Below, piece after piece: positions 1-6,374 of a stretch of 7,310 nt of DNA. The notes beneath the pieces were generated by a model, which was given only the letters and a program-made list of their open reading frames with translations, ran no database searches and had not been told where the DNA came from. The position numbers and the translations under genes were made by a program. The first letter of the stretch is position 1. Every line of letters starts with the position of its first letter. This stretch comes from Dehalococcoidia bacterium (lineage in GTDB: Bacteria > Chloroflexota > Dehalococcoidia > Dehalococcoidales > G020351185). Where the stretch lies: assembly GCA_030635945.1 (NCBI GenBank), contig DAOVXW010000027.1, positions 1 through 7,310 on the forward strand. The letters run 5' to 3'.

Positions 1-617
1 CCGGGCCCCGATTCCTCGTGAATACTGAAAAGGTCCAGCTCTTTTCCCAGCTTGCGGTGATCACGTTTGCCGGCTTCCTCAAGCCTATTAAGATATTCGT
101 CAAGGGCTTTACGTGTATCGAAGGCAACGCCATAAATTCGTTGCAGCATTGGATTTTTCTCGCTACCACGCCAGTAAGCGCCGGCGATAGTTAGCAATTT
201 GAATGCCTTTATCTCACCGGTTAATTTTATATGAGGCCCACGGCATAAATCGATAAATTCACCCTGGCTGTAAAGGCTGACTGTATCATCCTCAATTTCA
301 TTGATAAGCTCAAGTTTATAGGATTGAGAAGCGAATATCTGTTGCGCCTTTGCCTTGCTAACTTCCTCCCTGATGAATGGCAAATCACCGGATATTATCT
401 CGTTCATCTTATCGGTGATGGCAGGCAGGTCATCTGTGGTTAGGGGGCGGGGTAGATCGAAGTCATAGTAAAAGCCATTTTTAATAGCCGGACCTATGCC
501 GAATTTGGCGTCAGGGAAAAGATAAAAAACCGCTTCAGCCATAATATGCGAAGCTGAGTGGCGTATTGTCTCTATATCTTTATCATCTCCCGACTGTTCT
601 TTATTAACATAAACCAT
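1..617 (-). CDS. thrS: Threonyl-tRNA synthetase, N-terminal part (gene runs off the left edge)
   Basis: Threonyl-tRNA synthetase charges tRNA-Thr with threonine in the cytoplasm. The reverse strand reads 205 codons from ATG at 617-615 without a stop, then leaves the window. The editing (second additional) domain is clear: HSASH at residues 20-24 and DLCRGPH at 123-129 supply the HxxxH and CxxxH residues (H20, H24, C125, H129). An AGAYWRG segment follows, then [13 protein letters not shown], which marks entry into the class II catalytic core. The core itself lies outside the window. Only about 18 residues precede HSASH, so the N-terminal TGS domain of the E. coli-type enzyme is absent; I recall TGS-less bacterial forms in Dehalococcoides relatives. 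The start is supported by AGAGG at 624-628 (minus strand), six bases from the ATG. A hairpin and a promoter candidate lie just upstream. The identification is secure; the rest of the gene cannot be seen. Confidence 0.96.
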   Translation of the reverse strand, partial: MVYVNKEQSGDDKDIETIRHSASHIMAEAVFYLFPDAKFGIGPAIKNGFYYDFDLPRPLTTDDLPAITDKMNEIISGDLPFIREEVSKAKAQQIFASQSYKLELINEIEDDTVSLYSQGEFIDLCRGPHIKLTGEIKAFKLLTIAGAYWRGSEKNPMLQRIYGVAFDTRKALDEYLNRLEEAGKRDHRKLGKELDLFSIHEESGP

Positions 618-633
618 TAAAATCCTCTAAATA

Positions 634-667
634 AAAGCCCCTCACCCTACAAGGAACGAGAGGCTTT
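634..667 (-). promoter_or_regulatory. Hairpin in the thrS leader (attenuator or operator candidate)
   Basis: On the minus strand a 14-bp stem (several G-U pairs, no mismatch) closes a six-base loop CTTGTA. The arms are 667-654 and 647-634. The 3' arm ends in GGGGCTTT and runs into TATTT, then the thrS ribosome binding site at 628-624. It resembles an intrinsic terminator with a short, interrupted U tract. Because it sits between the candidate promoter (685-713) and the start codon, it could act as an attenuator or a translational operator of thrS. It could instead be the terminator of the upstream alanine-rich gene. The structure is seen in the sequence; the role is inferred. Confidence 0.6.
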
Positions 668-684
668 AATATCAACTATATTCT

Positions 685-713
685 AGTATAACAGCTATAA
701 ACTACCAAAACAA
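685..713 (-). promoter_or_regulatory. Candidate sigma-70-type promoter for thrS
   Basis: On the minus strand TTGTTT (713-708) and TATACT (690-685) are separated by exactly 17 bases. The -10 box matches five of six consensus positions and the -35 box three of six. Transcription would start near 678, giving a leader of about 60 bases that begins just before the 634-667 hairpin. This is a sequence match only. Confidence 0.45.
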
Positions 714-785
714 CTTAAGGTAATTATAAAACTGCCATTATTAGTATATATTATGTAAAGTTTTCCCCTACTGATTATATTAGGT

Positions 786-2582
786 TTATAACGAACCGGC
801 GACGGCGACGGCCAACATAACAGCACCGAATATTACAGCCAATATGATAATAACGCCGTATATGGTCCACTCTGACTGTGTAAGTTTTCTGACTATCTTC
901 CTAACAAGTGCCTCTTCTGCTTTAGCCATAGCCCTGTCGGCGGCTTCCTGTGCGGCTCTGGCAATCTCCTCTGCCCTGGATGCCGCTTCCTCGGCAGCTC
1001 TCCTAGTTTCCTCGGCTCTTACCCTGGCTATTTCTTCGGCCCTGGCGGTTGCTTGCTGAGCAGCTCTCTTGGCTTCTTCTGCTTTGGCAATAGCCTGTCC
1101 ACCGGCGGCGGAAATAGCGGCCGCTATAGCTGCATCAGCCGCCAGGTCTGTTTGCTCGGCCAGTTTGGCTGTTTCTGCAGCGACTCTGGCTGCTTCAGCT
1201 GCCACTTCTTTTGCTTCTTTGCCTGCCTTATCAGCTTTTTCAGCTGGTGCGCCAGATACCTGTGTCGCTGCATCAAGGGCTTCTTCTCCGGCAATACCAG
1301 CCATCTCACCACGTCTGGCGGCTTCCTGAGCCAAGCGGGTAGCCGCTGCTGCTGCCCTTTTGGCTTCTTTTCCCGCTTCGTCGGCTTTTCTGGCTGCCTC
1401 TATCGTCATACTTCTGGCCGCTTCTTCAGCTGCTGTCTTGGCTGCTTTCATCTTCTCTTCAGCTATCCTGGCGGCTGCCCTGGCAGCTTCTATTGAACCA
1501 ATAGCGGCTTCTTTCGAAACCGTGGCTGCTTCAGTAGCACGTCCGGCAGCCTGTTCGGCGATTGATTTAACGGCAGCCGCTAAAGCCTCATCACCGGCTA
1601 TGTCAGCAAGTTCGGCTTTACCGTTTACCTCTTCAGCAATGCGGGAGGCTTTGGTTGCTGCTGCTTTTGCGTCTTTACCGGCTTCGTCGATTCTCTCGGA
1701 AAGGATACCCGGTACCCTGGTGGCTGCGTAAATAGCTTCATCACCGGTTATATCGGCTAACTCACCCTTTCTGGCCGTCTCTTCAGCCAGACGAAAAGCG
1801 GTTGCCGCTGCTTTTTTGGCTTCCCTGCCTATTTCATCAGCTTTCTTGGCTGACTCTACGGTTAAACTTGAGATAGCTTTTGAAGCCGCTGTTTTTGCCG
1901 ATTTTATTGTTTCGTCAGCTTGCTTACCGGCAATACCGGCAGCTTCCATAGAACGTTCAACTGCTCCTGTGGCGGCGATGGCTGCATTCTCTGCTCTTAA
2001 AGCTGCATCTTCGGCTGCTTTAAATGCAGCGGCAGCTGTTTCCTTAGCCGATAACTCTACCTCTTCGGCTTTTACGGTAGCTTCTTCAGCGGCATATTTG
2101 GCTGCCCTTGCCGTATCCTCAGCTTTATTAGCTGCCTCTTCGGCTCTTTGGGCAGCTTCCTCAGCTAATTTTGAGGATGCTTCAGAGGCTTCTATAGCTT
2201 CCCGGCTTGCTTCTCTGGCTTCACGGTCTGCCTTTTCAGCCTCGGAGGATGCTTTTTCAGCCGACGCTATTGCACGCATGGCTATTTTCTCAGCCTTGGC
2301 GGCGGCTTCGGCGGCAGCGGCAGTAGCCTCCTGTGCTGCCGTTTCACCGGCTTTGCGTGCCTCCTCTGCCATCTTTTCGGCTTCGCTGGAAGCTTGTGTG
2401 GCTGATTTGGCAGCTTGGTTAGCCCTACTGGCTGCCTCCTCGGCTCTTCTGGCAGCTTCAATAGCCGCCTTTATATTAGCATCCATTTCATCGAGTATTA
2501 CAGGCAGTGGTTTGGTTAGTATTTTGGGTGGTGGTGGCCCACTACCCTGTTTCCCAGATGGATCAGTGTTTTTATTGACCAT
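786..2582 (-). CDS. Alanine-rich coiled-coil rod protein with C-terminal membrane anchor
   Basis: I do not recognise a named family and assign no function. The 598-residue product has four visible parts. Residues 1-30 are a flexible Pro/Gly-rich head containing PPPP at 16-19. Residues about 35-560 are almost uninterrupted Ala/Glu/Lys/Arg helix, often in seven-residue steps such as AEEAASR, ANQAAKS, ATQASSE, with alanine at the core positions. Residues 561-570 are a basic juxtamembrane stretch. Residues about 573-595 form one hydrophobic helix ending three residues before the C-terminus. There is no signal peptide, so a tail-anchored topology with the rod in the cytoplasm is likely. About one third of residues are alanine (about 194), with no Cys or His and one Trp (W572). 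Residues 193-496 contain two 152-residue repeats. ATG at 2582 is preceded by GGAGG six bases upstream (minus strand). It stands alone between divergent gcvH and thrS. The reading frame is very likely real; similarity to TolA or other Ala-rich coils may be only compositional. Confidence 0.9.
   Translation of the reverse strand: MVNKNTDPSGKQGSGPPPPKILTKPLPVILDEMDANIKAAIEAARRAEEAASRANQAAKSATQASSEAEKMAEEARKAGETAAQEATAAAAEAAAKAEKIAMRAIASAEKASSEAEKADREAREASREAIEASEASSKLAEEAAQRAEEAANKAEDTARAAKYAAEEATVKAEEVELSAKETAAAAFKAAEDAALRAENAAIAATGAVERSMEAAGIAGKQADETIKSAKTAASKAISSLTVESAKKADEIGREAKKAAATAFRLAEETARKGELADITGDEAIYAATRVPGILSERIDEAGKDAKAAATKASRIAEEVNGKAELADIAGDEALAAAVKSIAEQAAGRATEAATVSKEAAIGSIEAARAAARIAEEKMKAAKTAAEEAARSMTIEAARKADEAGKEAKRAAAAATRLAQEAARRGEMAGIAGEEALDAATQVSGAPAEKADKAGKEAKEVAAEAARVAAETAKLAEQTDLAADAAIAAAISAAGGQAIAKAEEAKRAAQQATARAEEIARVRAEETRRAAEEAASRAEEIARAAQEAADRAMAKAEEALVRKIVRKLTQSEWTIYGVIIILAVIFGAVMLAVAVAGSL
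1095..2006 (-). repeat. Two tandem 152-codon repeats inside the alanine-rich gene
   Basis: Residues 193-344 (2006-1551) and 345-496 (1550-1095) align without gaps at a fixed offset of 152. AKTAA occurs at 229 and 381. SLTVESAKKADEIGREAKKA at 239 matches SMTIEAARKADEAGKEAKRA at 391. LADITGDEAI near 275 matches MAGIAGEEAL near 427. Each copy holds two shorter 50-residue modules: the I-A/T-G turn recurs at residues 278 and 328 in copy one, and at 430 and, degenerate, 480 in copy two. This indicates successive duplications of a 50-residue and then a 152-residue unit. The copies have diverged, so the event is not recent. Confidence 0.75.
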
Positions 2583-2802
2583 ATATTGCCTCCTTTACTA
2601 GCTTGAAAATATAAAACTCTCTAAACAGGTGATATGAGAACATTATAAAGAGTAATCTTGGCAACATAACATAAATAGATCTAGCTTCCTCTAGCTTTAT
2701 ACCAAATAGAGATTACACTTAATAAGTTTGAAAGTCAATACTGTCTATAGATTTAACTACAAAAATTAGTGTATATTCTCATCATTTAATAATAGCAATC
2801 GG

Positions 2803-2821
2803 TTGTTTAACAAACTTTGTT
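2803..2821. repeat. Overlapping palindromes, operator candidate
   Basis: TTGTT-T-AACAA (2803-2813) overlaps AACAAA-C-TTTGTT (2809-2821); both are perfect inverted repeats sharing the AACAA arm. They sit about 20 bases upstream of the poor -35 of the candidate gcvH promoter, where a regulator could bind. In AT-rich DNA such short palindromes can occur by chance. Confidence 0.3.
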
Positions 2822-2841
2822 GAATTAGAAACTGTTAATGC

Positions 2842-2870
2842 TTTAAGTAGGCATAACCTTGTGATATTCT
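2842..2870 (+). promoter_or_regulatory. Candidate extended -10 promoter for gcvH-lpd
   Basis: TGATATTCT at 2862-2870 fits an extended -10 (TGn plus TATTCT, five of six matches). The hexamer 17 bases upstream, TTTAAG at 2842-2847, is a weak -35, which extended -10 promoters tolerate. Transcription would start near 2877, leaving a leader of about 70 bases before the ATG at 2947. Confidence 0.35.
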
Positions 2871-2935
2871 ATAGGGGGTGGTTGAATGGTGGGAAACAGA
2901 AAGGAATCTGTATAGATATAATAATATAAGGTCGC

Positions 2936-2941
2936 AGGAGG
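2936..2941 (+). promoter_or_regulatory. Ribosome binding site that fixes the gcvH start
   Basis: AGGAGG lies five bases before ATG 2947, a strong consensus site at good spacing. The alternative GTG at 2878 would add 23 residues (WWETERNLYRYNN type) unlike any H protein N-terminus, and it overlaps the G run that would have to serve as its own ribosome binding site. Confidence 0.85.
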
Positions 2942-2946
2942 CAAGG

Positions 2947-3324
2947 ATGTACCCCACCCAATTGAAATACAGCACTGAACACAACTGGCTGAAAATTGAA
3001 GAAGATAACAGGGCAAAGATTGGTATCACTCACTATTATCAGGAGCAACTGAGAAAAATCGTCTTTATTGAGCTGCCTAAGGCAGGTGCTGTTGTCTGCC
3101 GGGATGGAGTTTTCGGTGTCATAGAATCGTCAAAAGCCACCAGTGACCTCTATAGCCCAGTCAGTGGAACGGTTATCAAGGTAAATAACCTACTGAAAAG
3201 TAAACCCGGATTGATAAATAGCGATCCTTACGGCAAGGGATGGATATTTGTTATTGAACTTGACAATACCGATGAGCTGGAGTCCTTATTATCTGCGGAT
3301 GAATATGTTGATCTGATTAAATAA
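2947..3324 (+). CDS. gcvH: Glycine cleavage system H protein (lipoyl carrier)
   Basis: The H protein carries a lipoyl arm that shuttles the aminomethyl group from the P protein (glycine decarboxylase) to the T protein and is reoxidised by the L protein. The 125-residue product has the usual family length and landmarks. The N-terminal YSTEHNWL segment is followed by IGITHYYQEQLRKIVFIELP at 25-44. The lipoylation site is ESSKATSDLYSPVSG with the modified lysine at K63. NSDPYGKGWIF at 91-101 and the C-terminal LLSADEY complete the fold. Compared with common H proteins, the lipoyl motif has S-S before the lysine where V/S-V is frequent; this is a mild change. lpd starts 29 bases downstream, so carrier and recycling enzyme are probably co-transcribed. 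GcvP and GcvT are not in this window. GcvH can also serve as a lipoyl donor in lipoate metabolism, so a role beyond glycine cleavage is possible. Confidence 0.95.
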   Translation: MYPTQLKYSTEHNWLKIEEDNRAKIGITHYYQEQLRKIVFIELPKAGAVVCRDGVFGVIESSKATSDLYSPVSGTVIKVNNLLKSKPGLINSDPYGKGWIFVIELDNTDELESLLSADEYVDLIK

Positions 3325-3353
3325 ACGACGGTATTTGGTGAAAGAATAATATC

Positions 3354-4751
3354 TTGGAAGAGAAAACGACTATTGCAGTAGTCGGTGGTGGCCCAGCTGG
3401 CTATACGGCTGCTATCAGAGCTTCTCAGCTCGGCGCCAGAGTGATTTTGATTGAAAACAGAGAATTGGGTGGCGCCTGTCTTAACAGGGCCTGTGTCCCC
3501 GCTAAGTTTCTTCTCAGAAGCGTGGAAATATATCAGCTCATAAAAGATTCTGCAAGATATGGCATTGGTGTCGCAGAAATCGGCATTGATATGGCTGATG
3601 TGCAATCCCGCAAAAACAAATTGGTATCAGAATTGATAACTGGGCTTACCGGTGTAATAGAAGCGAATGACATTGAAGTTATAAATGGCCGCGCCAGACT
3701 TTTATCTAAAGAAAGTATAGAGATTACGGATAAGAAAGGTAACAGGCGCAATCTCAGCGCAAATAAGATTATCCTCGCCACTGGCTCACAAGCATCAACT
3801 TTATCTGTACTCGGCGCTGATAGCCCGGAGATTATGTTCGCCGGGGATATCCTTAACCTTGGTTATATACCGGGGAGCATGATCATAATAGGTGGTGGCA
3901 TGGTTGGGGTGGAGATGACGACAATTCTGGCCAAGATGGGGTGCCGGGTTAGCCTGATAGAGATGATGCAGCATATTCTACCAGATGAAGATGCCGAAAT
4001 AACGGCAATTCTGGAAGATGCTTTAAAGAGGGACGGTGTCAGGGTATATACCGGGGCGGTTGTCAAAAGAATTGATATGGGTGATGAGGCCAAACAGGTA
4101 TTTGTTACAATCCGGAATATTGAAAAGACACTGGAGGCGGAAAGCATAGCTATTGCCGCAGGATATGAGCCATATTTAGATAGACTGGGCCTGGATGAAT
4201 GTGGTGTAGCTGCCGGTGATGGCTGTGTTAAAGTTGATGAATATATGGAGACCTCGGTATCCGGCATATATGCTGCCGGTGATGCAGCAGGCGGATTGAT
4301 GCTAGCTTATGTTGCCATGGCTGAGGGGCGTATTGCCGCTGAAAATGCCCTGGGTGGGCATTCTACGATAGACTACCGGGCAGTACCAAGGTGTACCTTT
4401 ACCCTGCCTGAAGTAGCTTGTGTGGGATTGACTGAAAATGAAGCAAAGACACAGGATTACGAGGTAAAATGCGGACGGTTCCCCTTTGCCGCCAATTCGG
4501 CAGCCAGTATCCTGGGCGAAAGAAGAGGTATGGTCAAGATAGTAGCTGATAATAAAGATGACAGGGTTCTTGGTGTCCATATCATAGGAGCCGGTGCCGT
4601 TAATCTTATATCGGAAGCTACACTGGCTATAAAGCTCGGCGCGACCATAGATGACATTAAAAAGACCATGCATGTCCACCCTGCCCTGCTGGAAGCCATC
4701 TGGGAAGCGGCGCTGGATGCTGGTGGCGAAGCGATACACCTTAAAAGATAG
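3354..4751 (+). CDS. lpd: Dihydrolipoyl dehydrogenase (E3 / L protein)
   Basis: This flavoenzyme reoxidises dihydrolipoyl groups using FAD and NAD+. The 465 residues follow the family order. The FAD-binding VVGGGPAG lies at 9-16 and the redox-active disulfide motif GGACLNRACVPAK at 39-51 (C42, C47). The NAD-binding GGGMVGVE lies at 180-187 and the second FAD motif YAAGDAAGG at 306-314. The interface domain ends with the catalytic HPALLE (H442, E447). Length matches the usual 460-475. The start is TTG 3354: an in-frame stop at 3339-3341 lies only four codons upstream and no ATG or GTG lies between. The Shine-Dalgarno match is weak (GAAAG at 3340-3344). The active-site segment differs from the common GGTCLNVGCIPSK, with A, R-A, V and A replacements, but both cysteines remain. 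The gene follows gcvH and precedes a membrane glycosyltransferase by 13 bases. Another member of the disulfide reductase family is possible, but gcvH linkage and the His-Glu pair favour Lpd. Confidence 0.93.
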   Translation: MEEKTTIAVVGGGPAGYTAAIRASQLGARVILIENRELGGACLNRACVPAKFLLRSVEIYQLIKDSARYGIGVAEIGIDMADVQSRKNKLVSELITGLTGVIEANDIEVINGRARLLSKESIEITDKKGNRRNLSANKIILATGSQASTLSVLGADSPEIMFAGDILNLGYIPGSMIIIGGGMVGVEMTTILAKMGCRVSLIEMMQHILPDEDAEITAILEDALKRDGVRVYTGAVVKRIDMGDEAKQVFVTIRNIEKTLEAESIAIAAGYEPYLDRLGLDECGVAAGDGCVKVDEYMETSVSGIYAAGDAAGGLMLAYVAMAEGRIAAENALGGHSTIDYRAVPRCTFTLPEVACVGLTENEAKTQDYEVKCGRFPFAANSAASILGERRGMVKIVADNKDDRVLGVHIIGAGAVNLISEATLAIKLGATIDDIKKTMHVHPALLEAIWEAALDAGGEAIHLKR

Positions 4752-4764
4752 TTAGGAATTTGGA

Positions 4765-6246
4765 GTGGAGCCAAAAGGAACAGAAAGATATGCACTTATT
4801 TACTCCGCTACTAAGGGAAGAATTAGTGCCCTGTTCCATATTAACCCGACCCCGAGAATCCTGTTATTTTTCATCGCCGTATTAATAAAGCTTCTTGCCT
4901 CTGCCCTATCTGCCATCGGCTTCGTCTGGAGCAACTCCGCATTGTTGTTAACAGGCACTGTTATCTGGCTGATATGGTTTGTCATACTTTTTCTGATAGC
5001 GGCACCACAAACAGATCGGCTTCTGCAAAACAAGATGCATTGGCTAAAACCTGCTGCACTAACGATATTCACGGTACTGATTGTATTGGGGCTTATACTA
5101 TTGATTATATTAACTTCGTACGGGTTGGGGGTATTTAAGGTTGACAGGTTGGGCGAAAAGCAGGAACAACTTGTTACCGCTTTTGAAAACGTTTTTGCTT
5201 ACAATGACGCTACGGCACTTTGTCATCAGGCGACGGAAAACCTTATTGAAGGTGGTAATCCATATGCCAATGCCAATGTTGTAAGTGCCATGCAGCAGTT
5301 CGACGGGTCTTATGACAAGACAACCCCGCTTCAAGAAGGCAGGTTTGCCGAAATATTCCCCTATCCAACCACACAAGCGCTGGAACAAATTTGGCTTGAA
5401 GCGTTAGAAACACCCGAGCAGGTACCTCCTGAACTGGAATCGCAACTGGGTTATCCCGCCGGCTGTTTTTTGTTGCCGGCTCCCTTTGTCTTGATGGGAA
5501 TAGAAGACATCAGAATTGTATACCTTATTCTTATTCTACCAGTGCTGGCTTATGCCACATATAAGATACCTGTAAATATGAGGCTTTTATTTATAGGAGC
5601 TGTCCTTGTTAGTCTGGAGATATGGAATAGCGTGGCTGCCGGAGAAACAGGCAGCCTATATTTCCCCTTTCTTTTACTGGCCTGGATATTACCAAAAAGA
5701 CATCTCTGGTTGTCGGCTCTGTTTATGGGTATAGCGGTGGCAACCAAGCAGGTAAGCTGGTTCCTGGTGCCTTTTTATTTAGTACTTATATTTCGTATGA
5801 TGGGTAAAAGAAAAACGCTGTCGGTAATGGCTATTGTTGCAGCCGTATTCTTTATAGCCAATTCGCCTTTTATTATAGCCGACCCGGGGCTATGGCTGAC
5901 TTCAATGATGTCGCCTATGACCGATAATCTATTCCCGCTGGGTGTCGGCATTGTCACCTTTGTTACCGGTAGTGTTCTGGATATTCAGTCATCGTTAATA
6001 TTCGGTGCCATGGAAGTTATAATCGGCATTGTGGCGATAATCTGGTATTTCCGTAACTGTATTCGCTATCCGCATGCAGGGCCATTGCTGGCCGTTCTAC
6101 CCCTGTTCTTTGCCTGGCGTAGCCTCTGGCCATACTTTTTCTATTTTGATATCGTAATTCTGGCGGCTGTTTTAATAGACGAGTATGGCTCTAAGTCTTC
6201 AAAACAGCTTGCCCCGGTTTCCGTCGTAATGAATAAAAATAAATGA
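4765..6246 (+). CDS. Polytopic membrane protein, GT-C/GT87-like glycosyltransferase
   Basis: The 493-residue product appears to be an integral membrane glycosyltransferase of the GT-C superfamily, which transfers sugars from polyprenyl-phosphate donors at the outer face of the membrane. Three hydrophobic helices (about 31-54, 59-80, 97-118) come first. A large non-membrane loop (about 120-248) follows, containing YNDAT at 146-150 and EGGNPYANA at 162-170. About eight more helices run to 472, and the tail is polar. GIAVATKQVSWFLVPFYLV at 322-340 resembles the G-x-A-x-x-x-K...P signature that I associate with GT87. The aspartate in YNDA, after the helices and before the loop, is the candidate catalytic residue. 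GTG 4765 is chosen because AGGA lies seven bases upstream and an in-frame stop occurs at 4753-4755. The gene starts 13 bases after lpd, so it is probably on the same transcript, although no metabolic link is obvious. Donor and acceptor cannot be told; the family call is by pattern only. Confidence 0.7.
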   Translation: MEPKGTERYALIYSATKGRISALFHINPTPRILLFFIAVLIKLLASALSAIGFVWSNSALLLTGTVIWLIWFVILFLIAAPQTDRLLQNKMHWLKPAALTIFTVLIVLGLILLIILTSYGLGVFKVDRLGEKQEQLVTAFENVFAYNDATALCHQATENLIEGGNPYANANVVSAMQQFDGSYDKTTPLQEGRFAEIFPYPTTQALEQIWLEALETPEQVPPELESQLGYPAGCFLLPAPFVLMGIEDIRIVYLILILPVLAYATYKIPVNMRLLFIGAVLVSLEIWNSVAAGETGSLYFPFLLLAWILPKRHLWLSALFMGIAVATKQVSWFLVPFYLVLIFRMMGKRKTLSVMAIVAAVFFIANSPFIIADPGLWLTSMMSPMTDNLFPLGVGIVTFVTGSVLDIQSSLIFGAMEVIIGIVAIIWYFRNCIRYPHAGPLLAVLPLFFAWRSLWPYFFYFDIVILAAVLIDEYGSKSSKQLAPVSVVMNKNK

Positions 6247-6276
6247 TGCCTGGTTATTAATGGAAAAGTCAGAGGT

Positions 6277-6312
6277 CATTATATTTATAAAACATTTGCT
6301 ATAAATATAATG
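6277..6312. repeat. Perfect 13-bp inverted repeat between the GT-C gene and plsY
   Basis: CATTATATTTATA (6277-6289) and its exact complement TATAAATATAATG (6300-6312) flank a ten-base loop. A third copy of the nine-base core TATAAATAT follows at 6313-6321 in direct orientation. No T run follows, so it is a poor intrinsic terminator in either direction. Its position right before the candidate plsY promoter suits an operator or an AT-rich upstream promoter element. Confidence 0.5.
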
Positions 6313-6320
6313 TATAAATA

Positions 6321-6349
6321 TTGCTATGAAGAAGACCGTATGCTATCTT
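6321..6349 (+). promoter_or_regulatory. Candidate promoter for the plsY-like gene
   Basis: TTGCTA (6321-6326) and TATCTT (6344-6349) are 17 bases apart. TGC directly before the -10 makes it an extended -10. Each hexamer matches four of six consensus positions. Transcription would begin near 6356, about 19 bases before ATG 6375, a very short leader with only a GGA (6363-6365) as ribosome binding site. Confidence 0.35.
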
Positions 6350-6374
6350 AATTGAGTATACTGGAATTGTTGTT

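Larger units (their letters stand above)
2583..2946. other. Divergent intergenic region between the alanine-rich gene and gcvH
   Basis: This AT-rich stretch of about 360 bases has no convincing gene. For the minus-strand gene there is a perfect TATAAT at 2647-2642 but only a poor -35 (GTTATG, 2670-2665). A direct repeat CTAGCTT at 2681-2687 and 2691-2697 lies just upstream, its copies ten bases apart (one helical turn). Toward gcvH there are two overlapping small palindromes at 2803-2821 and an extended -10 near 2862-2870. An open frame from GTG 2878 runs into gcvH, but it is better read as untranslated leader. No glycine riboswitch consensus was seen. Confidence 0.5.

Noticed and set aside
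618..785. A T-box riboswitch before thrS, suggested by AGGGTGAGG and the terminator-like stem
   Set aside because: The leader after the promoter candidate is only about 60 bases, the AGGGTGG-ACCGCG box is not present, and there is no stem I or specifier loop.
844..2601. Several Ala/Ser-rich open frames on the plus strand, the longest at 1816-2601
   Set aside because: They are antisense shadows of the alanine-rich gene: GCN codons read on the other strand also avoid stops and yield Ala/Ser. They lack ribosome binding sites and family features.
2870..2946. A glycine riboswitch before gcvH
   Set aside because: The expected leader is about 70 bases, too short for even one full aptamer plus expression platform, and no aptamer core motif was recognised.
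2878..2946. An N-terminal extension of GcvH from GTG 2878
   Set aside because: The 23 added residues do not look like an H protein, and the strong AGGAGG at 2936-2941 selects ATG 2947.
3228..4795. Minus-strand open frames opposite gcvH and lpd
   Set aside because: They overlap well-supported genes in the antisense direction and show no family motifs.
6277..6312. An intrinsic terminator after the GT-C glycosyltransferase gene
   Set aside because: The stem is pure AT except at its ends and no T tract follows on either strand.
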